Shown here piece by piece: positions 1-13,400 of a DNA stretch of 64,000 nucleotides (the stretch's first letter is position 1; the number at the start of each line of letters is the position of its first letter). The notes under the pieces were generated by a model, which was given only the letters and a program-made list of their open reading frames with translations, was not told the origin of the DNA and did no database searches. Source of the DNA: Todiramphus chloris collaris (taxonomy: Eukaryota; Chordata; Aves; Coraciiformes; Alcedinidae); assembly GCA_025345505.1 (NCBI GenBank), contig JANVCC010000062.1, positions 15,552,546-15,616,545 of the forward strand, read 5' to 3'. The translations under genes were made by a program, and so were the position numbers.

Positions 1-3000
1 GCAGAGTTGTGTGATCTGTAAGGCTGCAGGTACCCCAGTGTTGTTTAGAAACTGTGTTTAATTATGGCTGTGGTGTGTAACAGCTCTTCTGGTACACCTT
101 TGCATCTCTTGCATTTAAACAAGCTTGTGCAGAAGTGCTTTTCCTTCCCTGCAGAAAGTTTTCTAGACAGATAATACTTGGAAAGTAAGAGTAAGGTTTT
201 AGGGTTTTTTTTATTTTGTCTTTTTTTTTTTTTTTTTGTCTCAACAGATTTCCATTTTTAATTACTTTCAAGTCTTAGGCTGAAGTCTTCTGGATACTTC
301 TTGGCTCTGCATTTTGAATGTAGACATAACTAGTTAATACTGCTAGAAAATTCTTACAGAAGCCCTGATTAAAGGATTTTAACAAAGTAGTTAAGATACT
401 AGTTAGGTTCATTTCTTTCCTTCATCTGTGACTTTTGCATCTTAGCTTGATGGAGCTGGGAAATCAGCATAAAAGCATTACCATTCATCTCAAAACTGGA
501 GTAGGGTTTTTTCTCTTTGCTTTGAAAGATATTACAGAGTTAATTTCCTGAACTGTTTGCAAAGCTGCAGAATATTTTGATTCATTTTGGTTGGTTTATT
601 TTATATTTATTGCCAAATGGCTTGTCCACAAAATGCAAAATCGTACAATGTAATATCTCTGGAAATTCTCTTGGCATACTCAATCTCATTTACTTTAAAC
701 AACTCTGTCTGATTGCCATTTTCAAAAAGAACTGAATAATTACTAAACTGAATTCCAACAATAGTAGATAAAGCATATGTTTACATGAGTTACACAATAA
801 ATGGCTTCTCTATACAGTTTGCGAGTAGTGATTATAATTTCATGTTAATAAGATGCAGGAAAATGTGCTGCAGGAGCAGTGCTTTGCTGCTTTTGTCACA
901 GTTTCATCAAACTGATTTTGTCAGCACTGGAGCATAACCCTTGCCACATCAGTTTGAGTGCTCATTAGGCAGCAGATTTGTCTGAATCCTCATTAAATTG
1001 ATTAACTCATTTACTTATGGATGATGACAAGTTATGTGGTACAGGAACGGTGGTTAGAGACTAAAATGAAGACTCACGTTGACTTGCTTAGTGTTCAGTT
1101 GTTCATTTATTTCTGCAGTAAATTGCCACATTCAGGTGCTGTAGCAGCAGTGGTTTACATTTTACAGGGGTGTGGCATCAGCTAAAGGGTTGAACTTAAC
1201 GTCATGTAAACTTGCACCTCTGTAGGTAAACTACAGACAACAGTTTAGAAGCTCCTTAGGATTATCGCTTGCTCTAATTCCCTATTTCTTTCACTTGTGT
1301 ACTAGACTTCCTCTGAAAGAACCTGAAAGGCTCTCTTGAACTTCTGTTTGAATGTAAAATAAATAATGAAAGGGAAACAAGTAGAAAACCTCTTCAGTTA
1401 TTCAGAAGAGGGAGATGTTATTAAGAGAGGATGCTTAAAGCAGTTTTCTGAAAGGTAGCTTTTGGAAAAATGATCAGAATGAGAAATCGGTTGATGGTTT
1501 AGATCAGATTCTGTGTATGCACGTAGTCCAGAAATTTGTGGGTTTAAAATTTGTTACATTGATATGCTTCTAATATTTTAAGATGCTACCTGGAAGAGCT
1601 GACTGTGTGCAAGCCATGCTGAAATTTAAATTATGGATGCCAGCTACAATTTTGGTCTTCATATATGAAACTAGGAAAGAAAGTTTAAGCATGCAGGTTT
1701 TAGTAAATCATTGATATTTTTGGTCTAATTCAATGCCACTGCAATGAGTGAATGGCAAGCCTCAAATTAACTTGTTTATGTAAAGTCAAGATTAATCAAA
1801 GATTAAAGTCAAGGTTTTTGAGTCAAGATTAAATGTGGCTTAGGATAGCTCAAAAAGAAGTTGAGTACTTCAAACTTTATGAAGGTGAAGAAGCCTGAAT
1901 TCTTGAGTGGACAAATTATTTATTGCAATAAGAATTGAATTTGCTTATTCCACACTGAATGTGTCACAATCATGAAGTAGTGTGAAGGTGTCCTCTGCTT
2001 TGAAGAAGGAGAAAGCTTTTTGTATTAGTAGGGTGTGACACAAACCTAGTCATGGACTGAGACAGTATTGGAGAACCACAGTTGACAGACACAGGCCAGA
2101 GGTCTTCCTCTCTAAATGCAGAACCAGTAGGAACAGATAGCTAGCTACATACTGGTCAAAGTACAGTAAAACAAGAAGCAACATTTTCAAAGACCAAAGA
2201 AATTATCAACCCAAGTATTAGAAGCATTCCTTTTGGTGACGGTGGTGGCTTAAGCTGTCCTCAGGTGCCCTCATATCACCTTGTTCCCCTCCCTTCCCCA
2301 GGTGTTCCTTGGAAAATGTTTTGGGTGAGGAAGTGAGTCTATCTCCTTCACCCTTTCATTTTTTTCCCTTCTTTCCACCCTAGGTTACTTTCTTCCGATC
2401 GCTTGTCCAAGTCCAGCTTACCACGTGACCTCAAACATACTACTGTTAGAGCAGAGTTGGAGGGTTTGGAGTGACAGTAGAGAGTGACTGGGGATGGATG
2501 CAATAAGGCGCAGCATAAGCTGAGCAGCCACTTGCAAAAATGCTTGTGAAACTGGTGTTTGAATGGAAAATGATAGAGGAAATAGTGTTTGAATGTCTTG
2601 GGAAATAAGACAAACTTTTAATGTACAAGGGTGTTGGAAAAAAGGTAGACTATTGAGGGAAATGTAAAAGTGATTTTATATCCTTTTATAAGTTTAATTA
2701 GAGCTGTGTGATTGTGCTTTGCTTTAATTTAGAAAATAGTCATTACTTAATTTTTTTTTAATAATTAGCATGTTGGATGCACTGTAGCACTAAGTATTGA
2801 AAGTTTTTATAGTAATAAAAATGACTGCCCCTAACTTGTTAAAAGGTTATCACTAAGTGTCCATAGAGTTGAGATGCAACAAAGCGTGGGAAAGTACCTT
2901 TTTACTGTAATAGTTGGGTTGTATTTGCGGTTGTATTTGGCAGTTTCATTGCTGGTCGAACGAGTCCTGTTTCGTTGAGATCATGACCAAAGTGCAAGCA

Positions 3001-4635
3001 AAGATTTTTCCAGAAAGCTACAAAAACAGAGGAGAAAATCTTGCTCCCTTTCTGTAAAAAGAATTCCTGAATTAAACAGAGCTAGAATTTTACCCACGCT
3101 TTTATTTTTTTGGAAGAAGCAACTCCAAACATGTCTCATTTGGGAACTTTTTTTACTATTATTTTACTTTACAAAGTTATGTCTCTATTCAGAACGATGA
3201 GGAGAGTTCACAAAAGCAAGTTGTGGGGCTCTTATTTCAGTTGGTGTTTCTGTAGAATCATTTCAGGATACAGAATATTTGCAACGTGCATGTGCGACAG
3301 AGTTAATATTCCAACAGGAAATTGGTGATCAGAGTTAAATTACTGAGCTCTAAATTTTTCTACATCCACCTATTTTCCCTCTTCACGTGCTCTGACAGTT
3401 ACAGACCGCTTCCCTAATGGGGCTTGCATTGGAAGATAAGCCTGCATGTAAACAAATTAACTTTTCTTAAATGGAGAGCCATTTCATCTGCAATAATGTA
3501 CCAATTCATAAACTATCAGAGGCATATTTAAAAGAAAAAAAAAAAAAAAAGATAAATGACCCATTGTATAACACTTACTATTAGGCTGACTAGATGTCCC
3601 TGTGTTCTGGGAGATAAGGCTCTTGTATTATTACACCCTAATAAAATGAGTTAATGTTTTAGTATCACAGATAAAAGGACAGTTGGATATATTTAATAAC
3701 CAAACTGAGAAACACTTAATTTTAGTTGTCTGTAGCAATATAACACAAATTCCCCTGTAAAACAAATTGCACTTTTGGAATATACTTTAATGTGCATTCG
3801 ACAAAGGAGAAAATGAGGTGATTGAAGTTCAATTTGTAGCATGTTATTAACCATTTCCGCTTGACTAGATGCGTAAAAGGATAATGGATGAGGGTTTTAT
3901 TATTGCCTTTCTGCTAAAATGAAGTGGTGTAAAAGATAAGGTGATGAGATTAATGAATATAAGAAAAAGGCGTAATCAATCAAACTCCAACAGGGAGATA
4001 TGATGACAGTACTTAAGATTTGCAAGGATACGTGTTTTAAGCAGTGGATTTTATCAACACTGATATTTTGTTTGGATGGAATGCTGAGAAGCAGATACTT
4101 GCCAGTTTTAGGGGTTTGGTTTTTTTTTTATAGGTTCTTTATGCTACTGTGTATTTGAACCTTCAATAATTAATAGAACAAATTGAAGTTGGTAAGTCTA
4201 TTTTTTATTTAAAGTCCACATTTTAAAAAGCCTGTGTGATTATTAAATGAGGGCAAACAAATACAACTGTCAAGCAGGAACAATGTTTTGGTAGTCAGTT
4301 TATCGGTTCTTCACTGGTGGAACACTCTTAGATGTGTCTGGATGAGTTACTTTTAGTCTTTGCGCCACTGCCTCGTGTTTTACATCCTAGTCACTTGAGT
4401 AGATAGTGTTCATGTACTCAGGGAAAAGTAAGGAATGCTTTCCTGCTCCTGTAATGAGTGCTCAGCCATTAAACTACACAAGGTTGCAACTTCCAACTCT
4501 GAGCAGACCATTATTATCTTGTAGAGATAAATCTTCAAAAGTTTCTGGCTGTAAACATATTCTTCCTTCTAGGGTGTGATACTTTTATATTGCAGATGTC
4601 AAATGCAGTACCTATTTCCTCTAACACATAGCTTA

Positions 4636-4744
4636 AAATTATGAACCTACTTGAATATCTATATTGCTAATATGTTATGGAAAGAATTGATTACAGGTAT
4701 TTTTGATTTTCACTGATGCTGGATCTCAAATTGGTAAAATTATT
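4636..4744. repeat. direct duplication, copy 1
   Basis: About 110 bp sharing a near-identical core with 5931-6040, including cctacttgaatatctat and tgttatggaaagaattgatt. The flanks diverge, so the unit boundaries are approximate. It is not a CR1 or LTR that I recognise. Confidence 0.85.
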
Positions 4745-5930
4745 GGCAAGTGCTCCAGCTGCAGTTACTCATAGAGAAAACCCTCTAACCTAAAGGTAGC
4801 TCTTCCATCTTAAACTACACCTTTTTTTTTTTACAGAAGAACATTGAGTGGCAAACTAAATCACTTCAGACTTGAAAATGCCTCTGCAAAATTAATTTTT
4901 TGTATGCCTTCAATTTCCTGCTCTTCTAGAAAACTATGTACTTTTTTCAGATTGTGGAATGGACTGGGAAGGGAGCTGCTATCCAGTTAGGTTTTTTTTC
5001 CCCCACGTAAAAGATTTAAGAAGGGCTCCCACATTGTTCCTTCAAATGCGGTTAATTTACTTGATAAGAGTTGCCTATGAAAGTGCTGCTTAAGTTAGTT
5101 TTGTAAATGAAATATGCACGAGCAGGATAAATTGTTGCATTTTCTCAAGGATCTGTTAGTTCTTGGCAGCACTTTGGGCAGGATGAATAGGTTATTGCTA
5201 TGAGGTCAGGTTTGTCTAAAAAAGCAGTTTAAAATACTTTTTTTCTCTTTTGCCTTCAGCATTTATGAAACACTGTTACATATTGGCTGGAACCTGGCGC
5301 TTTGTAAATACTCCCACATTAGACTTGACTTTTTCTGGCTCTTAGGAAGACTTCCAGTTGTGCAAAACAGCATCGTGGATTTGTAAGATAAATGCATAAC
5401 GCAGGCCAGATTACAGTTCCTCACAAGAGCTGATATTTTCACATAGGCTTACTTCTCTCTCTCCTCCTGTCATCTGCAGAATTCTTTGATAGGTTATTTT
5501 TTATTGGTCCCTCAGGAGTAGCAAATTTTAGATTTAATACCCCAGGGGGAATGGCAAGGCAAATCACATTGTTGGATCAATTGTTCAGCTATCTCCAGAC
5601 TCCTGTCTGTGTATCTTACACTTGAATCACATTTCCAAGCCTTTCTTATCAATCATTTGGACTAGAAATGCAGTTTAATTTTCTGTTGCGTTTCTAAACC
5701 AAAATCAGGGCTAGGTTCTTCTTGTGTTACCCTGGAATCCTAGATGTGGTTGTAGACCTCACATTAGCTATGTCCGTGGCTTGCTTAACCTTGGAAAAAG
5801 GTCTGTACTTGTAGGAGTGCTTTGAAGCTGAATTTAAATTTCTCTATTTTTATCATATACTAAGAAGAAAACCAGCAGTAATTGTGTAAAACCTCCTGTT
5901 CACATTGCTTTTTGCTCTTTACAACAAGTC

Positions 5931-6040
5931 AAATTACGAACCTACTTGAATATCTATTTTACGAACATGTTATGGAAAGAATTGATTACAGGTGATTTTC
6001 ACCGATGCCAGATCCTAAAAATTGAATTGGTCAAACTATT
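5931..6040. repeat. direct duplication, copy 2
   Basis: Same orientation as copy 1 and about 1.3 kb downstream. The first ~62 bp differ at only a handful of positions; similarity then fades with small indels up to the ...ttggt.aaa.tatt segment. Either a local segmental duplication or two copies of an unrecognised dispersed repeat. Confidence 0.85.
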
Positions 6041-9000
6041 TTTATCGGTGATCTTAAAACAAGAGATTCTCCCTTGCAGCAAAACCTTTTCTCACTCGCT
6101 GATTATAATCAGCTCCTTTACCTGAGAAATGAACCTGCTTTTACAGGAATAGAAGCTGAATGTAAGAATACAGGTATAGAAATGGATGTATATTCATGTG
6201 GGTCTTGGTCTTAAAAAGTGCATTTAGGGGACATGTCTTTTGATAACTGAGTACAGTTTCTCTACATCGTCCGACTTGCATTTTTTGTCTAACAGTAACC
6301 AAACTAGCAGTGAGTGGCGAAGTGCTCGAGTCATGGGGGGTTTATTAGCAGCACTGTGCTGTCTTCTGTCCCAGCTTCTGAGAACACGACAGAAAATTCT
6401 ATAGCATTAAGTACTGGGCCATGGGGTAGCGACCAGGCATCCCAAATGAGGCAAATGGATGTAATTGCACAGCAGTCCCCGCAGCTACTCCAGTTTACTC
6501 AAAGGGGGTTTGGTTCCTGCAGCAGTCTAGAGTCTGCGCAGCACAAAGGTGGCATTAAGCCATTTTTCCATTCCCATCCCTTTGCAGGCTGCTCCTTCTG
6601 TGCCATATCTCTCATAAGACATAGCACAGAATCTTTTAGAGTAAGCTCTTGGATTGGGCAGCTCCAGAGTCTGACTTCTCTCTTTGCATTCAGGAGGCAT
6701 GTCTGTTCTTCTGTGTGTGGGCTTGGTTCCCATTAATGAGCTGATCAGAGGCAGGCTTTCATGATGACTGGTACTCTAGCTTCCTGCCAGATGTGTGGGG
6801 GTAGTTTTTGGGTTTGTTTTTTTTCTGATGAAGGGATATGAAGGTCAGCTTGCAGGTCATCCAGGAAAAAAAAAAAAATCAGTCCTTTTTGGCATTGAAA
6901 CTTAATTTTTCATTGCCCATTTGCTTTCTTCTCCTCAACCATCTTCTGCAAGATCAGGTGAAAATGGCAGACACAGGACAACTGCCAGTATTGCGGGTGC
7001 ATTTGTTCCCTGCTTTCTTAGTTGTAGTTGCTGCTTCCACTTGCACGTGTTCTGGATAGACCTTTGCTGGAAGCAGCCCCTGGGAGACGTCGCATCCTGA
7101 AAGTGGTGAAACAGGCAGGTGCAGGGCACGACAGTGGGAAATCTGATGTGACTGTTCTGTTTTGCTGTTCAAAATAGGAATCTGAAGAGGCAGTTACAGC
7201 AAACATGAACCTGCTTTTTCTAAAGGAAAAAATGATGGCTTCTGCACAGTGCTCTGCTTTTGAGATACGTGCTCCTGTATATTATCCTTCACCATATCTA
7301 GTTATACTGCTGTCGATATCAACTGCTGTGAGTCATTAGTCTGGAAATTGGCCTAGTTTTCAGACTTCATACTTCTTAGAGATCAACCAATATAGTCTCA
7401 TAAAGATTATCTCCAAGGCTTTTTTGTGCTGGGAATTTTATAAAAAAAGAGAGACCAGCCAAAGCTTTAAACTTTAAAAAAAACAAACCAACCAACCTGC
7501 AACATGGTTCTTGTCATAAAAAAAGAATCTCTGGTTGATTCCTTTTCTGACTTTCTCAGGTGCTTTTACCTTTTAAAAAAGAGAAAGCTTTTAGGGCTTG
7601 TTTTTAAAGCCCTTAAATAGTTTAGAGGGGGTTTTTATTGCAGCAGTTTTACATCATGGCATAGATTTGACTCACTAGTAGAAATAAGATGAACAAAGCA
7701 CAACAGCATAATCTGTTCAAAATTGGAAAGGGACAAAGTCCTCTGCTAAGTGATGTAGTTTTGTTACAAGTTTGTAAAGTATTAGAAGGTGCTTCTGATA
7801 TGCAAACAAAAAAAGTTGTTTGCTTTTTTTTTCCCTCGGAATTATGAAAAGAGAGGTCTGACCAGAGAGAGTCAGGTCTGATGGTGTAGGAGGGAATAAG
7901 AATGCAGTAATTCCCACAAAACAGTTTTCATTGTCTGAAAAATAGACTGAAGGCTCAAACTGATCTCAGTGTGAGCGATTAAACATAGGTGATGAGGCCG
8001 CAACTCTACCGCTTAATTTCTCTCATTTCCCTTCAGTTGTCTTATAGAAGGAACAAAAATAATCGGTACTCTTTGCTGCATTAAGTCTTTCCAGGAAGAA
8101 ACCTGGTCTTGAAACCTTTCAAACGTATCCTAGCTAACATGGCATGCACCTCTGCACCATTTATTACTATAGAGGCTTAATATTAATAATACTTTATTTC
8201 AGCATTTTTGATCCAAATTCCATGTCTTAATGTGACCAGCTTCTTTGACAGCTTCTACACAGTGAGAAATCGACTCATTGAATTTTGCTCAGTGATGCTT
8301 AAGCTCTCTTCTTGAGCTTTTGCAGGTAATGTCATTTTTTTTCCCCATGTATACAAAATGAAATAAACAGAACTATCTTTTTTGGTATTTACAGTGCGTA
8401 TGTTTAACTGACGGAATTCATTGGCACATGAAATCATGAAGTTGTATGATTTAATGCAGTTTGCAAGAAGGTTATGGAATCTGTCAATCTGTGTGGACAT
8501 CAAGACTAGCCAGAATTGTACTTATTAATTAGAATGGATTAAAAGCATTTTCCAAATTTTATAACTTATGATCTAATGAAGGAAAAAATGAGAAAATACG
8601 GTATGTACTCACTGTGCAGAACTATTTTGTGCTTTTATGCAGTCTCTCACTTGTATTTTCACGTGTGAACATATATGCACATGTGACTGTGTACCAATGC
8701 ACTTTCATAAGATTATCTTCAACCTTCAATGATTTAAATAAAGATTATAAGCAGAACTAGATCCACACAGACCTCCTCACATGAGGCATAAACAAAGAAT
8801 GATTCAGACTTCAGTGTTGGCAGACAATGCACATCCCAGAGGCTTCTTTATACAGTTTATTCTTGTGACTATTCTGAGTTATTTCAGGATGATTAAAAGA
8901 TATCTCAGATATTTGTTGTCTGTATCTTTTTACTTACTAGGTACATGAAATCTGTGTAGATATTAACATCAGCGTGCTAGCAAATAGCATAAACAGGTAA

Positions 9001-11160
9001 CCCTGACAGAGGAAAAATTGTCACCAGTCTCCTCCTTTGCATGTATGCATTATAAACACTGACACCAATACGTGAAGGATGGGGTATAGAACTTCCAGGT
9101 TTATGCACGTACTTTTTTCTTTATGACCTTCATATGATCCAAATGTGTTATTGTGTGTGGTGGGTTGGGGTTTGGTTTTTGCAGCAGTGCTTTGCAAAAT
9201 TCCATTGTAGGCTAAAGAAAACTTTATTATGACTAAAAGAAAAATTACTGAGGCAGATGAAAAGAGGATGATTGGCTAGAGAGCTGCCTGTCTACAATGT
9301 CACATAACCCTCCCCCCATCATGAGTTTCTGTTTTCTTAGGTATTTTTTGCTGCTTGCAGGTGTTACAGTGACATTTCTAGAGTGCATGGTTTGCAGGCT
9401 GAGTTGGTGGCCACGCTGCTTTTTTTGCATGTTTTTAGATATGTTATGGGAGATTGCATTAGAAAGGCTGCCCTCAGTAGTCTTTGTAAAAAAAATTATT
9501 GCTAAATCTTATTTTGTAACATTTTGCATCTTGGGAATTGATAATTATAATTTGCATGCATATGTATTGGTAACACAGTGAGACTATCAATTTGGTTCAC
9601 ACATGTCAATGAAAAACTCATTGATCAGTGTTTGCCAACTTGTTCTCGAGTGAGTGGTAGAACCTGCAAACAGACACAGAAGCTGAAATGACCACTGGTT
9701 CGGAAGGTGTGAGCCGAGTCATTTGTAAATTGTTGCAGTTAATTTCTCACGACAAACTGTCCCAGATGATGTAAACAGCTGGCTGAGCCTTTTCTATCTA
9801 CCTTTTGAAGAGCAGATCCTACTGACTCTTAAATCAGAAGGTAACAGGCTCACTAAATCAAGACATCGGTCAACTCCTACCTGTGAATTCTTGCAATTTC
9901 TGGCTCCTTTTTATCATAAATAAACCCGCTGTCTTACTTTGAAAAGAAAATAACTTTACATCCTTAACCTTGCAGGGCTTGCAGCCACCCAAATCTTTAT
10001 CAGCTTTCTTATTTTTGAATTTCTGCTTTCTAGGCTGCATAGTTTAACTTACCTATCTTTAGCAATGAGATCTTCTTGTTCTTTGGGTTGATGAACTCCT
10101 GCTCTGTAAGAGCCAGCAGGGTTATTCAAAGGGGAAAAAAATATTGTTTGTGAAATACTGAATGCAGTAGAAAAGAGTACGATGTGCTAACTCTGCTAGC
10201 ATTGTTTGCAGATTTATTAGTCCATGTGAGGTGTTTTGAACCTTACAGTCAAAATCACAAAAGTTCTGAATACAGGTTTCCCCAGTAAATTTTTTTCCAA
10301 GTTAGATCTTGATGATGGAAGGGGAAGGTTTTCTGTAGTTAGTAGAAGATCACTTTCAGAACATCTGCATTGTGTGCTTTTTTCCACTTTGAAATATAAC
10401 TTTAGTTTCAGGGAAAATATAGTTGTGCATTACTCCATTTTAATTATCTGGGAAGTATTATTCATATCATCACACGTGTGCTGCTCTGTGGTCTGACAGA
10501 CTTTATTAATTTCTGAACAAATGGTGGTTTTATTTGTGTAGCATGTACATAGAAATTATTTCAAACCTGCATAGATCTAGAAACAAAACTTAGGTCCTAA
10601 GTAAAGATTAAACTATTTACGGGTCCAGAGCCCTTAAGGTTTGTGAAGCTAGTATAAACAGCATACTGCAAAATAGGAATTTCAGTTTGTGGTAGATCTG
10701 TCTGTCCCTAGCAGCTTCAGATAAAATAATTTTATCCTTCTAGAGCACATCAATTTGCTAGTCTGTGGTTCATGTATCAAAGAGCATTCTGTGAAAATAT
10801 CAATATCATTGGTTAATATAAATGAAATTAATTTTTAAAGCTGGGCTAAAGGTTGACATCTGAAAAATTGCATTACTTTGCAGAAGAGAAATTTCTGTCT
10901 TCCAGTGAAATTTCAGGTCACAAGGGCAAGTAATTTTCACAATCTTCAATGGGAACCAGTGAAATATGAACTTCATTGTCACCTAGCCCCAAAGCGATAA
11001 GATAAAATGAGCTGATACATCATTTGCTGTGGTTTTATCATCTCCTCCAGTAATTGGAAGAGAAAACATAGGAGTCCTTTACCACCCCCCTCCCCAGTCC
11101 CTTCCACCCACACCCAGGCATAAGCCATTTTGTTCTGATCGATACAAAGGTCACTGAGCA

Positions 11161-11184
11161 TTTATTTATTTATTTATTTATTTT
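11161..11184. repeat. (TTTA)n microsatellite
   Basis: About six tandem TTTA units, read directly. Confidence 0.95.
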
Positions 11185-11795
11185 ATACTGGGTAAAACTG
11201 TCTAGTGGAACATTAAAGTAATGAATATGTTTAATTGAGTTTGTCACCCATGAAAATGCTGAACAGGATTGTACAGCAGACTGTGTGTGCTCACAGGAAG
11301 GACTGGATGGGAGAATACAAGGGTTTGCCCATGGATTTCAGTGGCTGATTGTATAAATAACTGAGATTTAAAATGAACATCTTATATATGGTTCTCCTGA
11401 GAAATCTGAAATAAACTAATAAGCACTGTGATTTGTTTAAGAGCATTTTGATATTTGAAGTGGTTAATAATCTGATCTAGTTCCCTATTAGTTTGGTTGG
11501 ACCTGGATGTATTTAAACAAAGAAGAGAGTAAGACCCTTTCACGCTGTGAATCCTTCAGCCAGGAAATAAATAGTACCTGGGCAGTAGGTTCTCAGAATC
11601 CTCACCTGCAGGTCTGAGATTGTGGTGGAGATCCAGGTTCCTCATGAACTGGGAGTCAGGTTTTGTAACCTCTAAGTGCTGCAGTTTTGCCTTCCTGAAC
11701 AAAAATGATCCCAAATGACAGAGAATGCTGCTAGAAGAATGTATTTATGGATTTTATTTCTCAACTGCAATCAAGTTTAAATGCAAATTAAAACT

Positions 11796-11915
11796 TTTTG
11801 TGCTTTGGGGTTTTTTAAATTATTTTTATTTGGTGTGGGGTTTTTGGTTGCATATTGGGTTGGGGTTTTGTTGGGTTTTGTTTGTTTTCAGGGGTTTTGT
11901 TTGTTTTTGCTTTTT
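11796..11915. repeat. T/G-rich low-complexity tract
   Basis: Alternating runs of G (three to four) and T (three to six), almost free of C, for example ggggttttgttgggttttg. The short ORFs read through it are low-complexity artefacts. Confidence 0.8.
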
Positions 11916-13364
11916 GTTTTATGTGGTACATCATTTTTATTTAGTTTTTATTTTACTTGTGGCAGTTAAATTGGCTGGCACATTAAAGTAATATAATTAT
12001 TCAATTACTGTTTCAGTTCTATAATCCATTTGCCGACTTAATTACTTGTAGTCTATTCATATTTTCAAGATCAATAGTACTTTTCTCTAAAATAAAATAA
12101 AATATAAGCCATCTGATTGGTTTGCTTAAAAGGTAGAGCAAAATGTTCATCAAGCCTTCAGTAAAACATTTCTGATTCAGGAAGCAGCTGTAGTGGTGGT
12201 ATCTTAACTATTGCATGTAATCTTTGAAGAGACACATTGTTTATGATTAACATTGAAGGGGGATTTTGAAGAAAAAGTAAAACTAAAATGAGAATAGCTT
12301 CTGAGCGAGCATTTTAATGTTGGGAAATTAGCTGATACACAACTACGAACTGTGAGGAGAAGACTTCTTTATGTACGGTGTTAATTGGTGATCAGCACAA
12401 TGCTACCTGAGTTTTCATGTAACTCTGGTGTCAGAATCTCCTCAAAGTGGAACGTGAAGTGGGATATTCTTTACTTTATAGTTTCTTGGGGAGTTTCTTC
12501 CAGACATGCAGTGTCAGGGCCTGCAGCATTAATATAAGGACTGATTACAGGTTTAGACCTTCGTTTCTATTACTGGAAGAAGGGACTTCTTTCAAAGGTG
12601 AAATTAATTTTGTATTTTTAGTAGAGTTGTTGTGTCATCTCTTCATCTGGTGTTGCCCGAGTCTAGTCATAGAACAGTTTATCTAATGATGTTTTTGGAA
12701 CCCTAGAACTTTACAATTGGCTCATTTGTTTATTTTATGTGGTTTTAAATGAAATGGTGAACTGTATAAACTGTCCTGCAAGGTTTGGTATCCTTTAAAA
12801 TAAATGAAATGTGCAGTAGATTAAACTTCAGTCTGATGTGTTCAATCAGATGAAATTCTATACTTTTTCATGTGGGGAAGGTGTTACTATTTGTGCAGGT
12901 TAAATTAGATTGTACACCCTCAGTACTCTTTGCTCCGCAAGTTGTTCCAAAACTGGGGGTGACAAAAGACAGAAACCAAGAAGTCATTTTTTGAACTCAA
13001 CACATTTCACAATAGTATGAAGAAGAGTAGACTAGAATTCTGTGTTGTGCAGTGTATGGATGAAAACAGACAAGTGTAAAAACAGGTTTTGAACATTGTA
13101 ATTGTGTTAATATCAGAAGCGGTAACACTGATTTAAACAAACAAATAAATAAATACCTGTGCCAGAGTAAAAATGTTGAATTTAATTTGAATTACAAGTC
13201 AGTACTAGGAGGTTCAGTTAATAAAATCAGATATTTGACAGGGAATAAAAGGTTGAGTAGGATTTTCATAAGGAATACTTAGTAATACACATGAAAGAAA
13301 CATGTTTGTCTCCTGGACCTTTCATCTGCTGTAGGTGGTGCACCGAGCAGGGAGCAGTGGTAAT

Positions 13365-13400
13365 GATGCGGTTTCCATAGCAACTGGTTCATTGGCGGGC
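13365..13400 (+). promoter_or_regulatory. promoter-like motif cluster (X-box, CCAAT, E2F-like)
   Basis: Within 30 bases lie gtttccatagcaac (13371-13384, a close match to the RFX X-box), an inverted CCAAT pentamer attgg (13391-13395) and overlapping ttggcggg (13392-13399, E2F-like). The surrounding ~300 bases are less AT-rich than the intron around them. Motif resemblance only. Confidence 0.3.

Noticed and set aside
6314..6736. 140-codon + strand ORF in the first intron
   Set aside because: No recognisable domain, no splice or promoter context linking it to a transcript, and another ORF overlaps it on the minus strand. A chance ORF in a less AT-rich stretch is the simpler reading.
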